From Candidatus Kuenenia stuttgartensis (GTDB taxonomy: Bacteria > Planctomycetota > UBA11346): DNA of 51,628 bases. How positions within the stretch are numbered: the first letter of the stretch is position 1; each line of letters starts with the position of its first letter. The notes beneath the pieces were generated by a model. That model did no database searches, had not been told where the DNA came from, and saw only the letters and a program-made list of their open reading frames with translations. The translations under genes were made by a program, and so were the position numbers. The DNA lies in the NCBI GenBank assembly GCA_945876185.1, contig CAMCMZ010000020.1, positions 1 to 51,628 on the forward strand. Direction: 5' to 3'. This document shows positions 27,015 through 34,605 of the stretch, piece by piece.

Positions 27015-28361
27015 ATGCCCACCATCACCGTCGAACCCGCCGCCAACGACACCCTCGCCATCCAGGAGGCGATCGATCGCTGCCATGCGGCGGGCGGCGG
27101 GCGGGTCGTTGTGGGCGGTGGACGCACCTGGGTCTGCGGCACGCTCCGCCTGAAATCGCACGTCGAGCTGCACCTCGAGGCCGGAGCGGTGCTGGCCGGC
27201 AGTTCCCGCAAGGCCGATTATGAAGAGCGCGTCCTGGGTGGCGCCTATGCCGGGGATGCCGGCGGTTTCCTGATCTTTGCTGACAGCGCGACCAACGTGG
27301 CGATCACCGGCCTGGGCACCATCGACGGACGCTCGCTGGAGTGGATGGATGGGTGGTGGGAGCCGGCCGGCCGTTACATCCGCAAGCCGCTGGATTGGCG
27401 CCCGCGCGGGATCGGCTTCATCGGCTGTACCGACGTGCAGATCACCGGCGTCACCATCCGTGACATGGCGCAGTGGACGGTGCATCTGACCTGCTGCGAG
27501 AACGTGCTCATCCAGGGCGTCACCATTCGCAACCGCCTCGACGTGCCCAACTGCGACGGCATCGATCCGGACCGCTGCCGCAACGTGCGCATTGTCGGCT
27601 GCCACATCGAGGCCGGAGACGACTGCATCGTGCTCAAAAACACGGCGCAGCACGCTGGCAAGGGCGACTGCACCGATGTCACGATCCAGGGCTGCACTTT
27701 GGTCAGCACCTCGGCGGCGCTGAAGATCGGCACTGAAAGTTTCGGCGACTTCCGCCGCATCGTGATGACCGGCTGCGTCATCCGTGGCAGCCACCGTGGC
27801 ATCGCGATCCAGTTGCGCGACACCGGCACGGTCGAGGACGTGCTGATCAGCGACTGCGTCATCGAGTCGCGGCATTTCCACGACGCCTGGTGGGGCAACG
27901 CCGAACCGATCTACGTCACCGCCATCCCGCGCCGGGCTGACACCAAGGTCGGCACCATCCGCCGCGTGACGCTCAGCAATCTGCTGTGCCGGGCCGAAAA
28001 CGGCATCGTCATCCACGGTTCGCCCGACGCGCCGATCGAGGACCTGCGCCTGGACGGCATCCGCCTCGACATCGCGACGCTCAGTAAATGGCCGGGCGGG
28101 CGCCTCGATCTGCGGCCGATGAACGGTGCCGAGCACGGAGGTTTGAACCCCGGTGGCAACCCCGGCGTGCTCGTCCGCCATGCAAAAGACGTGGTGCTGC
28201 GCGAGATCGAGGTGCGCTTCCAGGGAGAAGCGAAACCCTGGCGGACGCACGCGCTCGTTGCCGCTGACGTCGACGGGCTGCGGATCGATGGTTTGCGCGG
28301 CGCGGCCGGGAACGCTGGCCTGGCAGCGCAGAGAATTGAGCGCTGTCGGATCACAGGGTAA
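27015..28361 (+). CDS. Glycoside hydrolase family 28 protein (polygalacturonase-like)
   Basis: Right-handed beta-helix enzyme for pectic or related polysaccharides, 448 residues. Catalytic regions are NCDGIDPD at 179-186, AGDDCIVLK at 200-208 and SHRGIAIQLRD at 259-269. The GH28 core NTD / GDD is kept, but the usual GHG-RIK region reads SHRG and QLRD, as in a subgroup whose substrate is not plain polygalacturonan. No signal peptide is seen from the chosen ATG at 27015, which has AGGA seven bases ahead; the frame is open to 26865, but that leader has no family resemblance. With the GH127 gene it suggests use of plant cell-wall sugars. Confidence 0.88.
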   Translation: MPTITVEPAANDTLAIQEAIDRCHAAGGGRVVVGGGRTWVCGTLRLKSHVELHLEAGAVLAGSSRKADYEERVLGGAYAGDAGGFLIFADSATNVAITGLGTIDGRSLEWMDGWWEPAGRYIRKPLDWRPRGIGFIGCTDVQITGVTIRDMAQWTVHLTCCENVLIQGVTIRNRLDVPNCDGIDPDRCRNVRIVGCHIEAGDDCIVLKNTAQHAGKGDCTDVTIQGCTLVSTSAALKIGTESFGDFRRIVMTGCVIRGSHRGIAIQLRDTGTVEDVLISDCVIESRHFHDAWWGNAEPIYVTAIPRRADTKVGTIRRVTLSNLLCRAENGIVIHGSPDAPIEDLRLDGIRLDIATLSKWPGGRLDLRPMNGAEHGGLNPGGNPGVLVRHAKDVVLREIEVRFQGEAKPWRTHALVAADVDGLRIDGLRGAAGNAGLAAQRIERCRITG

Positions 28362-28368
28362 TCCGGCG

Positions 28369-28520
28369 CTGGAATTGGCCATCTGCTCAGGATAGTCAGG
28401 CGATCCAGCCATGGCCGAGCTCAATTTCTCAGTGAATCTACGCGCCTACTCGGCCATGGCCGGTTCGCCTCGTGACGTGCGGCCGGTTGGAAACCGGCGG
28501 TCCCAGGCGCAAGCGTTTTA
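28369..28520. mobile_element. Dispersed palindromic element, copy A
   Basis: It lies between the convergent GH28 and membrane-protein genes. In reverse complement it repeats the core of copy B: CGCTTGCG-C/T-CTGGGACCGCC, a CCGGTTT / AACCGG hairpin, GAGGCGA, a CCGGCCATGGCCG-type palindrome, a non-conserved loop, then the palindrome again, TCGCCTGA, and finally ATGGCCAATTCCAG. The order of parts is the same in both copies while loops and stems differ. It carries no reading frame. Confidence 0.65.
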
Positions 28521-28567
28521 CTGGCGATTCCGTGGAATTGGCTGCGCCTGACCAATCGCCAGGGTGG

Positions 28568-28984
28568 TCAGCGACTGACGGCCGGGGCAGGGATCGGCGC
28601 GGCCAGGTGATCGAGCGCCGCCGGATGGCGCATCAGCCACACGGCAGCGAGGATCGCCAACACGCCCGCCGCGAGGCGCCATCCGACCCAGACCACCAGG
28701 AATCCGGTACCGCCCAGCGCCTGGGCGATGGTGCCTTCGGCCGCAGCGGCGTCGAAGCCGGCCTTGCGGCCGCGCGTCGCCCAGCCTTCGGCGGCCATGG
28801 CGAGTTTCGCCAAGCCGAAGCCGGCGAGGACATACGCCATCGATTTTGCCAGGGTCGGAAGACTTTTCGCAAGCGATGTGTCAGTGTCGGGGTCGTCGCC
28901 AAGGATCAATTTCATGATCCCGAGCACCACCCCGGCGCAAGCCAGGGCGATGCCGGTCCACATGAGCCAGCGCAGCGCGGTCAT
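28568..28984 (-). CDS. Small membrane protein of unknown function
   Basis: The product is 138 residues with hydrophobic segments at about 5-25 (LMWTGIALACAGVVLGIMKL), 47-65 (MAYVLAGFGLAKLAM) and 92-120 (GGTGFLVVWVGWRLAAGVLAILAAVWL). I do not recognise the family. The start at MTALRWLMW (28984) puts it 28 bases after the transketolase stop, so the two are probably co-transcribed. The open frame continues upstream into the transketolase gene, which argues against earlier starts. Confidence 0.7.
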   Translation of the reverse strand: MTALRWLMWTGIALACAGVVLGIMKLILGDDPDTDTSLAKSLPTLAKSMAYVLAGFGLAKLAMAAEGWATRGRKAGFDAAAAEGTIAQALGGTGFLVVWVGWRLAAGVLAILAAVWLMRHPAALDHLAAPIPAPAVSR

Positions 28985-29012
28985 TCCGCCATCACGCCAG
29001 AGCGCGCGCGCA

Positions 29013-31178
29013 TCACGCGAGGGCGCGTGCAGCCGCAACGATGCCGTCGGCGTCGATGCCGTGTTTCTTGTAAAGTTCGTCGGCGGTGTAGGCGCTCTGA
29101 CCGAATTCACCCTTCACGCCCAACATGCGCACCTTGGGGTGGCAGCCGGCGGCGGCGAGGGCGGACACCAGCAACGAACCGGCGCCGCCGACGAGCTGGT
29201 GGTCCTCGACCGTGACCAGGCGGCCACCGGTCTTTTCCAGGAGTTCCTTGTGGGTGGCGACGTCGGGCTGGTTCGGGGTGGCGTTGTTGAGCACCACCAC
29301 TGAGGCGCCTTCCGCGACCAGGCGGTTGGCGGCGACGATCGCCTGCGCGACCAGGCTGCCGTTGGCGCTGATCACCACCGCCGGCTTGGTCACGCCGAAG
29401 GACAGCGAGAACGGGCCGACCTGGCCGCCGAAAGTCTTCTTTTCCACCCCGCCGCCGACCACCATCGCCTTGCCCCATTCGTAGTTCGTCCCGGCGGGTT
29501 TCAGCGACACCGCGAAGTTTTCGCGGCCGCAGAAGAACAGTACCGATTCCGGATGGTGCCCGGCCTTGCGCGCGGCGACGAAGCGGCGGATCGCCTCGCC
29601 CATCGCCCAGTCGGCCTCTTCGGCGCTGGCGGGGCAGTACTGGACCAGATGCGGGATCGATGAGGTCATCGCCAGATAGCCAAGCGCCTGGTGCGACGCG
29701 CCGTCAGCGGCGTCCTGGAAGCCGGTGTGGGTGAACACGCCGATGCAGCCCGACTGGCTGAGCTGGCCCATGACCAGGGGCAGCAGGCCCTTGGTGACGC
29801 CGAACTGGGCGAAGGTGTCGACCACCGGGACGTAGCCCTGCTTCGAGAAGCCCGAGGCCACCGACACCATGTTCGATTCGGCGATGCCGATATCGAAGGA
29901 CAGTTGCGGGAACTTCTGGCGGAACGGCGCGACGCCGGTCGAACCCGCCAGGTCTGCGCTGATGCTGACGACGGGCAGGCCCGCTTCGGCCGCCGCAATC
30001 ATCGCCTTGGGGAAGCCTCCCTGGATCTTGTCCTTCTTCACTGCCGGCACGGGGAGCGGTGCGGCCGACGGTGCTGCTGCGGCGGCTGCTGCCTTGGCAG
30101 CAGCTTTTTCCGCTTTGGCTTTTTCGGCGGTTTCGATCTCGGTCAGCCAGGATTCGAACACCGGTGCGGTCGGTTTGCCAAGGTTGATCTCGGCCACGAA
30201 AGCGCGCAGCTTTCCATCGACCACGTCCTTGCCGGCGAGCGGATAGCCGTGGCCGCCAGAGGCGGATTTCTCGGTGGCTGCGACGCCGAAGCCCTTCACC
30301 GTCTTGGCCCACACCACGACCGGCTTGGTCGGATCCGCTTCTGCGGCGGCGATGGCGGATTCGACGCCGGTGAAGGCTGCCTGGAGGTCATTGCCGTTGC
30401 CGACGGTGACGACCTTCCAGCCCTGCACCGCGAGCGAATCGAAGTACGCCTGCATGCTGAACGAATCCGCATCGATGCGGCCCGACAGCTTGGTGTTGTT
30501 GTCGCTGAGGACGAGCACGAACGGGGCGAGCTGACCCTTGGCGGCGAAGCCCGGAATCGCGGAGATCGCCTCTTTCGCCTCGCCCTCCATCATCGCGCCG
30601 TCGCTGATCACGCAGATCGTGGTGCGCGCCTTGTCGGCCAGGCGATCGGCCATGGCCAGACCCTGGGCGAAGGGCAGCGACGAACCCAGCGGCCCGTTCG
30701 AGATCATCACGCCTTCGGCGAACAGGTGCGACTCGCCGTGGCCGGTGAGCTTCGAACTGATCGAGCGGAAGCCCTTGAGGCCGTCGACCGACACCCCGGC
30801 AAAGCCGTAGTTCGCCTTCAGCGCATAGACGCCGTTTTCGGTGTGCCCGGCGTCGTTGGCGAAGTTGTAGTGCTGGTGCCAGGGATCCTTGGCGAACATC
30901 AGGGCGTGAATGGCGGACATCAGTTCCGCCAGCGCCGCCGGCCCGCCCCAATGGCAGGCCGCGCCGCCGACGACCGCGTTCATGTTCATCAGCGCGAGCA
31001 TGGTGCGGGTCGCAACCGGACAGGCGACCTCAAGCGGGCTGCCGTCAGCCCGGCGCACCGTCGCGGCGAACGCCGGCTTGTGCAGCGGATTCCCGGCGAG
31101 CGGGTTCGGGTAGCTCAGCCCGGCGCGGTGGCGCTGGCTCGGATCGATGGCGGCGGCGGGTGCGGATTCGGCTCCCAT
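29013..31178 (-). CDS. tkt: Transketolase
   Basis: Thiamine-diphosphate enzyme that moves two-carbon units between sugar phosphates in the pentose phosphate pathway. The product is 721 residues. The N-terminal part carries HWGGPAALAELMSAIHALMF and the cofactor motif CVISDGAMMEGEAKEAISAI (Asp193), followed by LVLSDNN. A 25-residue Ala/Lys linker (KAEKAAAKAAAAAAAPSAAP) then joins the pyrimidine-binding part (FDIGIAESNMVSVASGFSKQ, with the catalytic Glu) and a C-terminal domain (VVVLNNATPNQPDVATHKEL). The motifs differ from the E. coli type, so a related transketolase-like enzyme is possible. ATG at 31178 has GAGGA eight bases ahead; the frame stays open to 31352. Confidence 0.88.
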   Translation of the reverse strand: MGAESAPAAAIDPSQRHRAGLSYPNPLAGNPLHKPAFAATVRRADGSPLEVACPVATRTMLALMNMNAVVGGAACHWGGPAALAELMSAIHALMFAKDPWHQHYNFANDAGHTENGVYALKANYGFAGVSVDGLKGFRSISSKLTGHGESHLFAEGVMISNGPLGSSLPFAQGLAMADRLADKARTTICVISDGAMMEGEAKEAISAIPGFAAKGQLAPFVLVLSDNNTKLSGRIDADSFSMQAYFDSLAVQGWKVVTVGNGNDLQAAFTGVESAIAAAEADPTKPVVVWAKTVKGFGVAATEKSASGGHGYPLAGKDVVDGKLRAFVAEINLGKPTAPVFESWLTEIETAEKAKAEKAAAKAAAAAAAPSAAPLPVPAVKKDKIQGGFPKAMIAAAEAGLPVVSISADLAGSTGVAPFRQKFPQLSFDIGIAESNMVSVASGFSKQGYVPVVDTFAQFGVTKGLLPLVMGQLSQSGCIGVFTHTGFQDAADGASHQALGYLAMTSSIPHLVQYCPASAEEADWAMGEAIRRFVAARKAGHHPESVLFFCGRENFAVSLKPAGTNYEWGKAMVVGGGVEKKTFGGQVGPFSLSFGVTKPAVVISANGSLVAQAIVAANRLVAEGASVVVLNNATPNQPDVATHKELLEKTGGRLVTVEDHQLVGGAGSLLVSALAAAGCHPKVRMLGVKGEFGQSAYTADELYKKHGIDADGIVAAARALA

Positions 31179-31435
31179 GGGATTCCTCGGCGTGCGGTGG
31201 TCAGGGGTGGTCAGCGTGGTTGCGGCGTCGCATGCTGCGCCCTCGCCCAGGGGTGCAAGCAGCCTGGGCCAGAGCCGCCCAGAGCCGCCCGGAATCAGCA
31301 CTCCTCTGCATGAATGGCCCCCACGGCCCGAATTTCGAGCGACCTTTATCAACGGTCACCCGGACGCATATGATGCTCAGGGAGATGGGGTATGGCCTCC
31401 ATTCCCACATCACGCCACATCACGGACCACTGCCA
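31179..31435. other. Gene-free stretch between transketolase and PhyH genes
   Basis: These 257 bases hold the upstream region of the transketolase gene and the end of the PhyH gene. A direct repeat GCCAGAGCCGCC-CAGAGCCGCC lies near 31268-31290. No convincing promoter or terminator was seen. Confidence 0.3.
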
Positions 31436-32296
31436 TCAGCCGCGCGACGCCGTTCTGCCCTGGGAGAGGAGCGCCGCCACCTTCGGCTTGAGCAGGAAAT
31501 CGTTGGCTTCGACCTGTTCCAGATGACGGCGCATGCGTGGCGTCGCGATCCGCGACATCGCCGGTCCGACGTTGCGTTCGATCAGGAACCGCGCATGGCT
31601 GCCGATGTATTCCTGCAATTCCGGCAGCCGCGATTCCGGCCAGCGTTGGCTGCAATTGATGGTGAACATGCGTCGGCGTTGGCCGCCATTCCACGAGGAA
31701 TGGAAGATGCGGTGGTCGAACACCGCGAGATCGCCCGGTCTGGTCGCCAGCACCGTGGCCGGAACCCCGCTGCCGGAAACGCCGAAGTGGGCGTTGGGAT
31801 CGCCGAGCTTCCCTTTGAGCGCCTCGGCGAAGCCGCCGCTGGGATGGTGGCTGCCCGGAATCACCCGCAGCGCCCCACTGCTGCCGTCTAGCGGATCCAG
31901 GTAGAACGCGATCTTGAGGAATTGGATGCCGAGATTGCTGCCATCCTGGTGCCAGGAGGTGTTGCCGACGTAGTAATTCCCATCGCTGCCCATGTAGTTG
32001 AAGTCATCGCCGAGCAGTGAAGTCAGCAGGCCATGGATGCGGGGATCATCAAGCAGCAGGCTGAGCCGTTCGTCCTGGTCGATGAAGGGCACCAAGCAGG
32101 AGCGGGCGGTGCCGTCATGCGGTTTGCCTTCATGACCTCCGCCTCTGTTGGCCCAAACCCGCTCGAAGCCGTCGATGATCTCACCGATCACGTCGTTGAA
32201 CAGTCCCGGCAGATGCAGATAGCCGAAGGTGGTGAAGAATTGGCGTTGGGTTTCCATCATGGCGCGGTCGGCAGGCAGGGCGGCAGGGGTGTTCAT
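31436..32296 (-). CDS. Phytanoyl-CoA dioxygenase (PhyH) family protein
   Basis: Fe(II)/2-oxoglutarate-dependent oxygenase fold, 286 residues. The iron site is visible as WHQDGS (His116, Asp118) and FDHRIFHSS (distal His199), with Arg near 208 (GGQRRRMFTIN) a likely 2-oxoglutarate contact. The family acts on many small molecules, and its expansion is typical of planctomycetes and relatives; the substrate cannot be inferred here. ATG at 32296 is chosen from three close candidates (32320, 32305, 32296). It stands alone, with 257 bases to the transketolase start on one side and repeats on the other. Confidence 0.82.
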   Translation of the reverse strand: MNTPAALPADRAMMETQRQFFTTFGYLHLPGLFNDVIGEIIDGFERVWANRGGGHEGKPHDGTARSCLVPFIDQDERLSLLLDDPRIHGLLTSLLGDDFNYMGSDGNYYVGNTSWHQDGSNLGIQFLKIAFYLDPLDGSSGALRVIPGSHHPSGGFAEALKGKLGDPNAHFGVSGSGVPATVLATRPGDLAVFDHRIFHSSWNGGQRRRMFTINCSQRWPESRLPELQEYIGSHARFLIERNVGPAMSRIATPRMRRHLEQVEANDFLLKPKVAALLSQGRTASRG

Positions 32297-32562
32297 GCCC
32301 GCCATTCTACTGACCCGCACCAGCGGCCGTCCATGGCGGCAACGCCTGCGGCCATGATATTCCGGCCAATGCGGTGCCGGAAGATGCGGACCAGGGCTGA
32401 AATCCCGTTCCGCGCAGGTGACGGGTGCGATCCCGGAGCGAGCGCCGGGGCGGAAGCCAGCGACCGGCCATCACAGGGAGGAAGTCGTCGCCGAACTCAG
32501 CCCGCAGCATGCCCGCGCTGGCGCGATGCCCGGTAAGGAAGCCGGACGATTGGGAGCGAAGG
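32297..32562. other. Gene-free stretch with possible dispersed repeat
   Basis: No credible gene. Several short hairpins lie close together, such as CGGG-TGCGAT-CCCG at about 32422-32435, then GCGAGCGCCGGGGCGGAAGC. The minus-strand frame here (LRAEFGDDFLPVMAGRW...) has the look of a repeat mistaken for a protein. I considered a riboswitch and found no conserved boxes. Confidence 0.3.
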
Positions 32563-32793
32563 CATGGCCGGAGGCCATGTTCTGGGGATTGGCCATTTGC
32601 GTCGTCAGACTACAAAAACTTGCAAAAACGCTTGCGTCTGGGACCGCCGGTTTGCAACCGGCCGCTGACCGCGAGGCGAGCCGGCCAAGGCCGGAAAGAT
32701 GATGAATTGCTGGATAATTATAGTCAGCCTTGGCCGGCTCGCCTGATCAGCCCGTACGAATGGCCAATCCCCAGGGCATGGCCGGAGGCCATG
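32563..32793. mobile_element. Dispersed palindromic element, copy B, complete
   Basis: This 231-bp element has inverted ends. Both ends consist of the palindrome CATGGCCGGAGGCCATG (32563-32579 and 32777-32793) joined to a shared CTGGGGATTGGCCAT segment (32583-32597; inverted at 32760-32774). Inside are CGCTTGCGTCTGGGACCGCC with the hairpin CCGGTTTGCAACCGG, and an inverted pair GGCGAGCCGGCCAAGG / CCTTGGCCGGCTCGCC around an AT-rich loop (32695-32727). There is no reading frame. Structure and inverted ends suggest a non-autonomous mobile element; its source transposase is not in the window. Confidence 0.65.
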
Positions 32794-32885
32794 TGGAGCA
32801 CCAAAACGTGGTCTGACGCAGTCGCATCCCGCGAGAACCGAGCGCAGCCCGGAGGAGCTTTGCCACGAATTCCAAAGCGTCTGCT

Positions 32886-33764
32886 TCAGAAGGCCGCCTG
32901 CTGCACGCGCTGGCGGAAGGACAGCGGACTGCTTCCGAAAGCAGCCTTGAAGGCGCGGCTGAAATGAAACTGGTCGCTGAAACCGGTCTGGGCCGCGACC
33001 GCGCCGATTGCCAGATCCGTGGTCAACAGCAGCTGACGGCTGCGTTCAAGCCGACGCTGGCGCAGGTAGCGCATGGGCGACATGCCGAACGCGTCCTGGA
33101 ACAGCGTCTGCATCCGCGAGCGCGACAGTTCCACCAGGGACGCCAGCGCTTCGACCGATCGCGGCGGTCGCGCCAGATCACGATCGATCGCGACCAGGAC
33201 CGGTGAAAGGCGCTGGGCCGCGCGCAGGACCTCGAAAGCCCTTGGTCTCGGCGAGGAGACCTCCAGGACCAGGCGGAGCAGCTCAAGCCCAATCGCTTTG
33301 CAGGTCACGGCCCGCGCCAGGGCCTCGATCGCCGTGGTCGAGGCCGCCGCATCATTTCGGGATATCTGGGCGAGGCGCGTGTTGAGATCACCGATGGCGG
33401 CTGCCCGTTCACGATCCCGGATGCACGGCGGCGGCTCGATGAGGGTGAAGACATCGACCGAGGTAAAGACCCTGAAGTTCACATGACTCCAGCGGCTGAC
33501 CCCAGGGCCAGGGCTGATCTTGGTCAGTTTGTGGCTGATTCCCGGCGGTACGACCAGGAGCTCGCCCGGATGGACCTCGATCTGGCGCCCCTGACCAGCG
33601 ATCTCGTACGTGAGAAGATAGGTGATCTGGGCCGTGATCAGGCACGGCACGCTGCGCCAGGGAATGACATGAGGGTCGTCGACGGTGGTAACTGCGCCGG
33701 CCTGGTATTCGAAGGAGAGGGACTCCTCCATGAGCTGTTGCAGCATCCGCGCGTCGTCATCCAT
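32886..33764 (-). CDS. AraC family transcriptional regulator
   Basis: The product is 292 residues. The N-terminal domain is a cupin-type sensor (GQGRQIEVHPGELLVVPPGISHKL). The C-terminal domain has the double helix-turn-helix: VEALASLVELSRSRMQTLFQ, and AIGAVAAQTGFSDQFHFSRAFKAAFG followed by SPLSFRQRV. The start MDDDARMLQQ (33764) gives a normal length; an open frame extends to 33866 without family resemblance or ribosome site. Its target is unknown; neighbours in reach are the PhyH gene and itself. Confidence 0.85.
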   Translation of the reverse strand: MDDDARMLQQLMEESLSFEYQAGAVTTVDDPHVIPWRSVPCLITAQITYLLTYEIAGQGRQIEVHPGELLVVPPGISHKLTKISPGPGVSRWSHVNFRVFTSVDVFTLIEPPPCIRDRERAAAIGDLNTRLAQISRNDAAASTTAIEALARAVTCKAIGLELLRLVLEVSSPRPRAFEVLRAAQRLSPVLVAIDRDLARPPRSVEALASLVELSRSRMQTLFQDAFGMSPMRYLRQRRLERSRQLLLTTDLAIGAVAAQTGFSDQFHFSRAFKAAFGSSPLSFRQRVQQAAF

Positions 33765-33904
33765 AGTCAGGCTCGCCCGGAACACGCTGTTCACTACGCC
33801 ACCGGCGCGCCGAGTCCACCGGCGTAACGTGCACTCCGGGTGGCCCTCCCACGGCATTGCTGCCACAGTAGCCGGTTGAACCGGCAGCCAGCCAGGCCTC
33901 CCTG

Positions 33905-33946
33905 GGTAAATCTCGCCTGCTTCGCATGGATGACGCCGGATTTACC
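33905..33946. promoter_or_regulatory. Inverted repeat upstream of the AraC gene
   Basis: GGTAAATC at 33905-33912 and GATTTACC at 33939-33946 form a perfect 8-bp inverted repeat with 26 bases between. It sits about 140-180 bases before the AraC start and is AT-richer than its surroundings. An operator is possible. Confidence 0.3.
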
Positions 33947-34050
33947 ATACTGGCCAGGGTTTTCCGGGGTATCTCGATGGACACCTACATTAAGCCGAGA
34001 TTGGCCAGGATAAGCCAGGAAAGACTAGCGCGGCGCCTTTTTCCGACTCT

Positions 34051-34087
34051 CCAAAAACGAAGAAACCCTTGGTTTTACCCAAGGGTT
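34051..34087 (-). terminator. Intrinsic terminator after the tRNA-Leu remnant
   Basis: On minus, AAACCCTTGG and CCAAGGGTTT form a 10-bp stem around a short A-rich loop, followed by CTTCGTTTTT. This fits a rho-independent terminator for a gene transcribed on minus, that is, the tRNA whose 3' half lies directly upstream at 34096-34147. Confidence 0.75.
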
Positions 34088-34095
34088 TCGTCGTA

Positions 34096-34147
34096 TGCGC
34101 AGGAGGGGACTCGAACCCCTACGAGTGTTACCTCGCTAGCACCTCAA
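34096..34147 (-). pseudogene. 3' half of a tRNA-Leu(GAG) gene, probable attachment site
   Basis: Read on minus, the order is: anticodon loop TTGAGGT (34141-34147, anticodon GAG), the 3' strand of the anticodon stem GCTAG (34136-34140), a class II variable arm (34121-34135), a T arm with stems AGGGG and CCCCT around TTCGAGT (34104-34120), acceptor strand CCTGCGC (34097-34103) and discriminator A (34096). The sequence before the loop (CAGAA on minus) cannot pair with GCTAG, and no D arm or 5' acceptor strand is present. The break falls at the anticodon loop, where many tyrosine integrases cross over. The layout implies that the island lies to the right and the intact tRNA beyond the window. Confidence 0.8.
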
Positions 34148-34217
34148 TTCTGCACGCCGGTTTCTCATAAGTCATTGCAGATTATGTCGTTATGTCGGCT
34201 TTCCCCATGTGCACAGC

Positions 34218-34267
34218 CTGGACAAAAGTGGTCAATCGTGGACAGAGGTGGACGATCGTGGACACGA
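34218..34267. repeat. Five tandem 10-bp iteron-like repeats
   Basis: Units begin at 34218, 34228, 34238, 34248 and 34258 and read CTGGACAAAA, GTGGTCAATC, GTGGACAGAG, GTGGACGATC and GTGGACACGA. The constant part is GTGGAC. A 10-base period places each copy on the same face of the helix, as for cooperative protein binding. They lie 70 bases inside the probable island boundary, where integrase arm sites or excisionase sites would be found. Confidence 0.6.
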
Positions 34268-34350
34268 TCTGGGCAAATGGTTTGCCGTTCCTCCTCTACC
34301 CGAGCATCGAGCAACCCCAGCGACTCGCGGCCAAGAGCCTTGGGGATCGC

Positions 34351-34589
34351 CTATGTCGCGATCGCGATGAGGTCTTCGATTTCGGCCCGGGCGGCGTCGA
34401 CGGTCAGACGACCTTGGCGACGAGGCTGCGAAGCTCGGCGATCTTGCCCTGGGCTTCTCCTTGAGCCTTGCCTTCCAGCTTTGCCCTCGGTCTTGGCCTC
34501 ATTGACGAGTTCAGCCGTCTCGCTGGCCAGGGTTCCGGCTTGGGTTCAGGCTTGACTGGCTCGGGGGCGTAGGGTTGGGGAGGGACCAT
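34351..34589 (-). pseudogene. Remnant resembling the C-terminus of an Rpn-type nuclease/transposase
   Basis: On minus, an open stretch ends in KLEGKAQGEAQGKIAELRSL, a Lys/Glu/Gly-rich pattern common near the end of recombination-promoting nuclease (Rpn) proteins. It stops at VAKVV, and one frame over continues as LTVDAARAEIEDLIAIAT before a stop at 34351, consistent with a frameshift in a dead gene. No N-terminal nuclease part is present. The resemblance is by composition only. Confidence 0.35.
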
Positions 34590-34605
34590 ACGGGGTAAGT
34601 TCGGC

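Noticed and set aside
32340..32540. Cobalamin or other riboswitch
   Set aside because: Hairpins are present but no conserved boxes could be aligned, and no fitting gene lies downstream.
34192..34464. Small plus-strand gene after the tRNA remnant
   Set aside because: It has no family resemblance and spans the decamer repeats and the opposite-strand pseudogene remnant.
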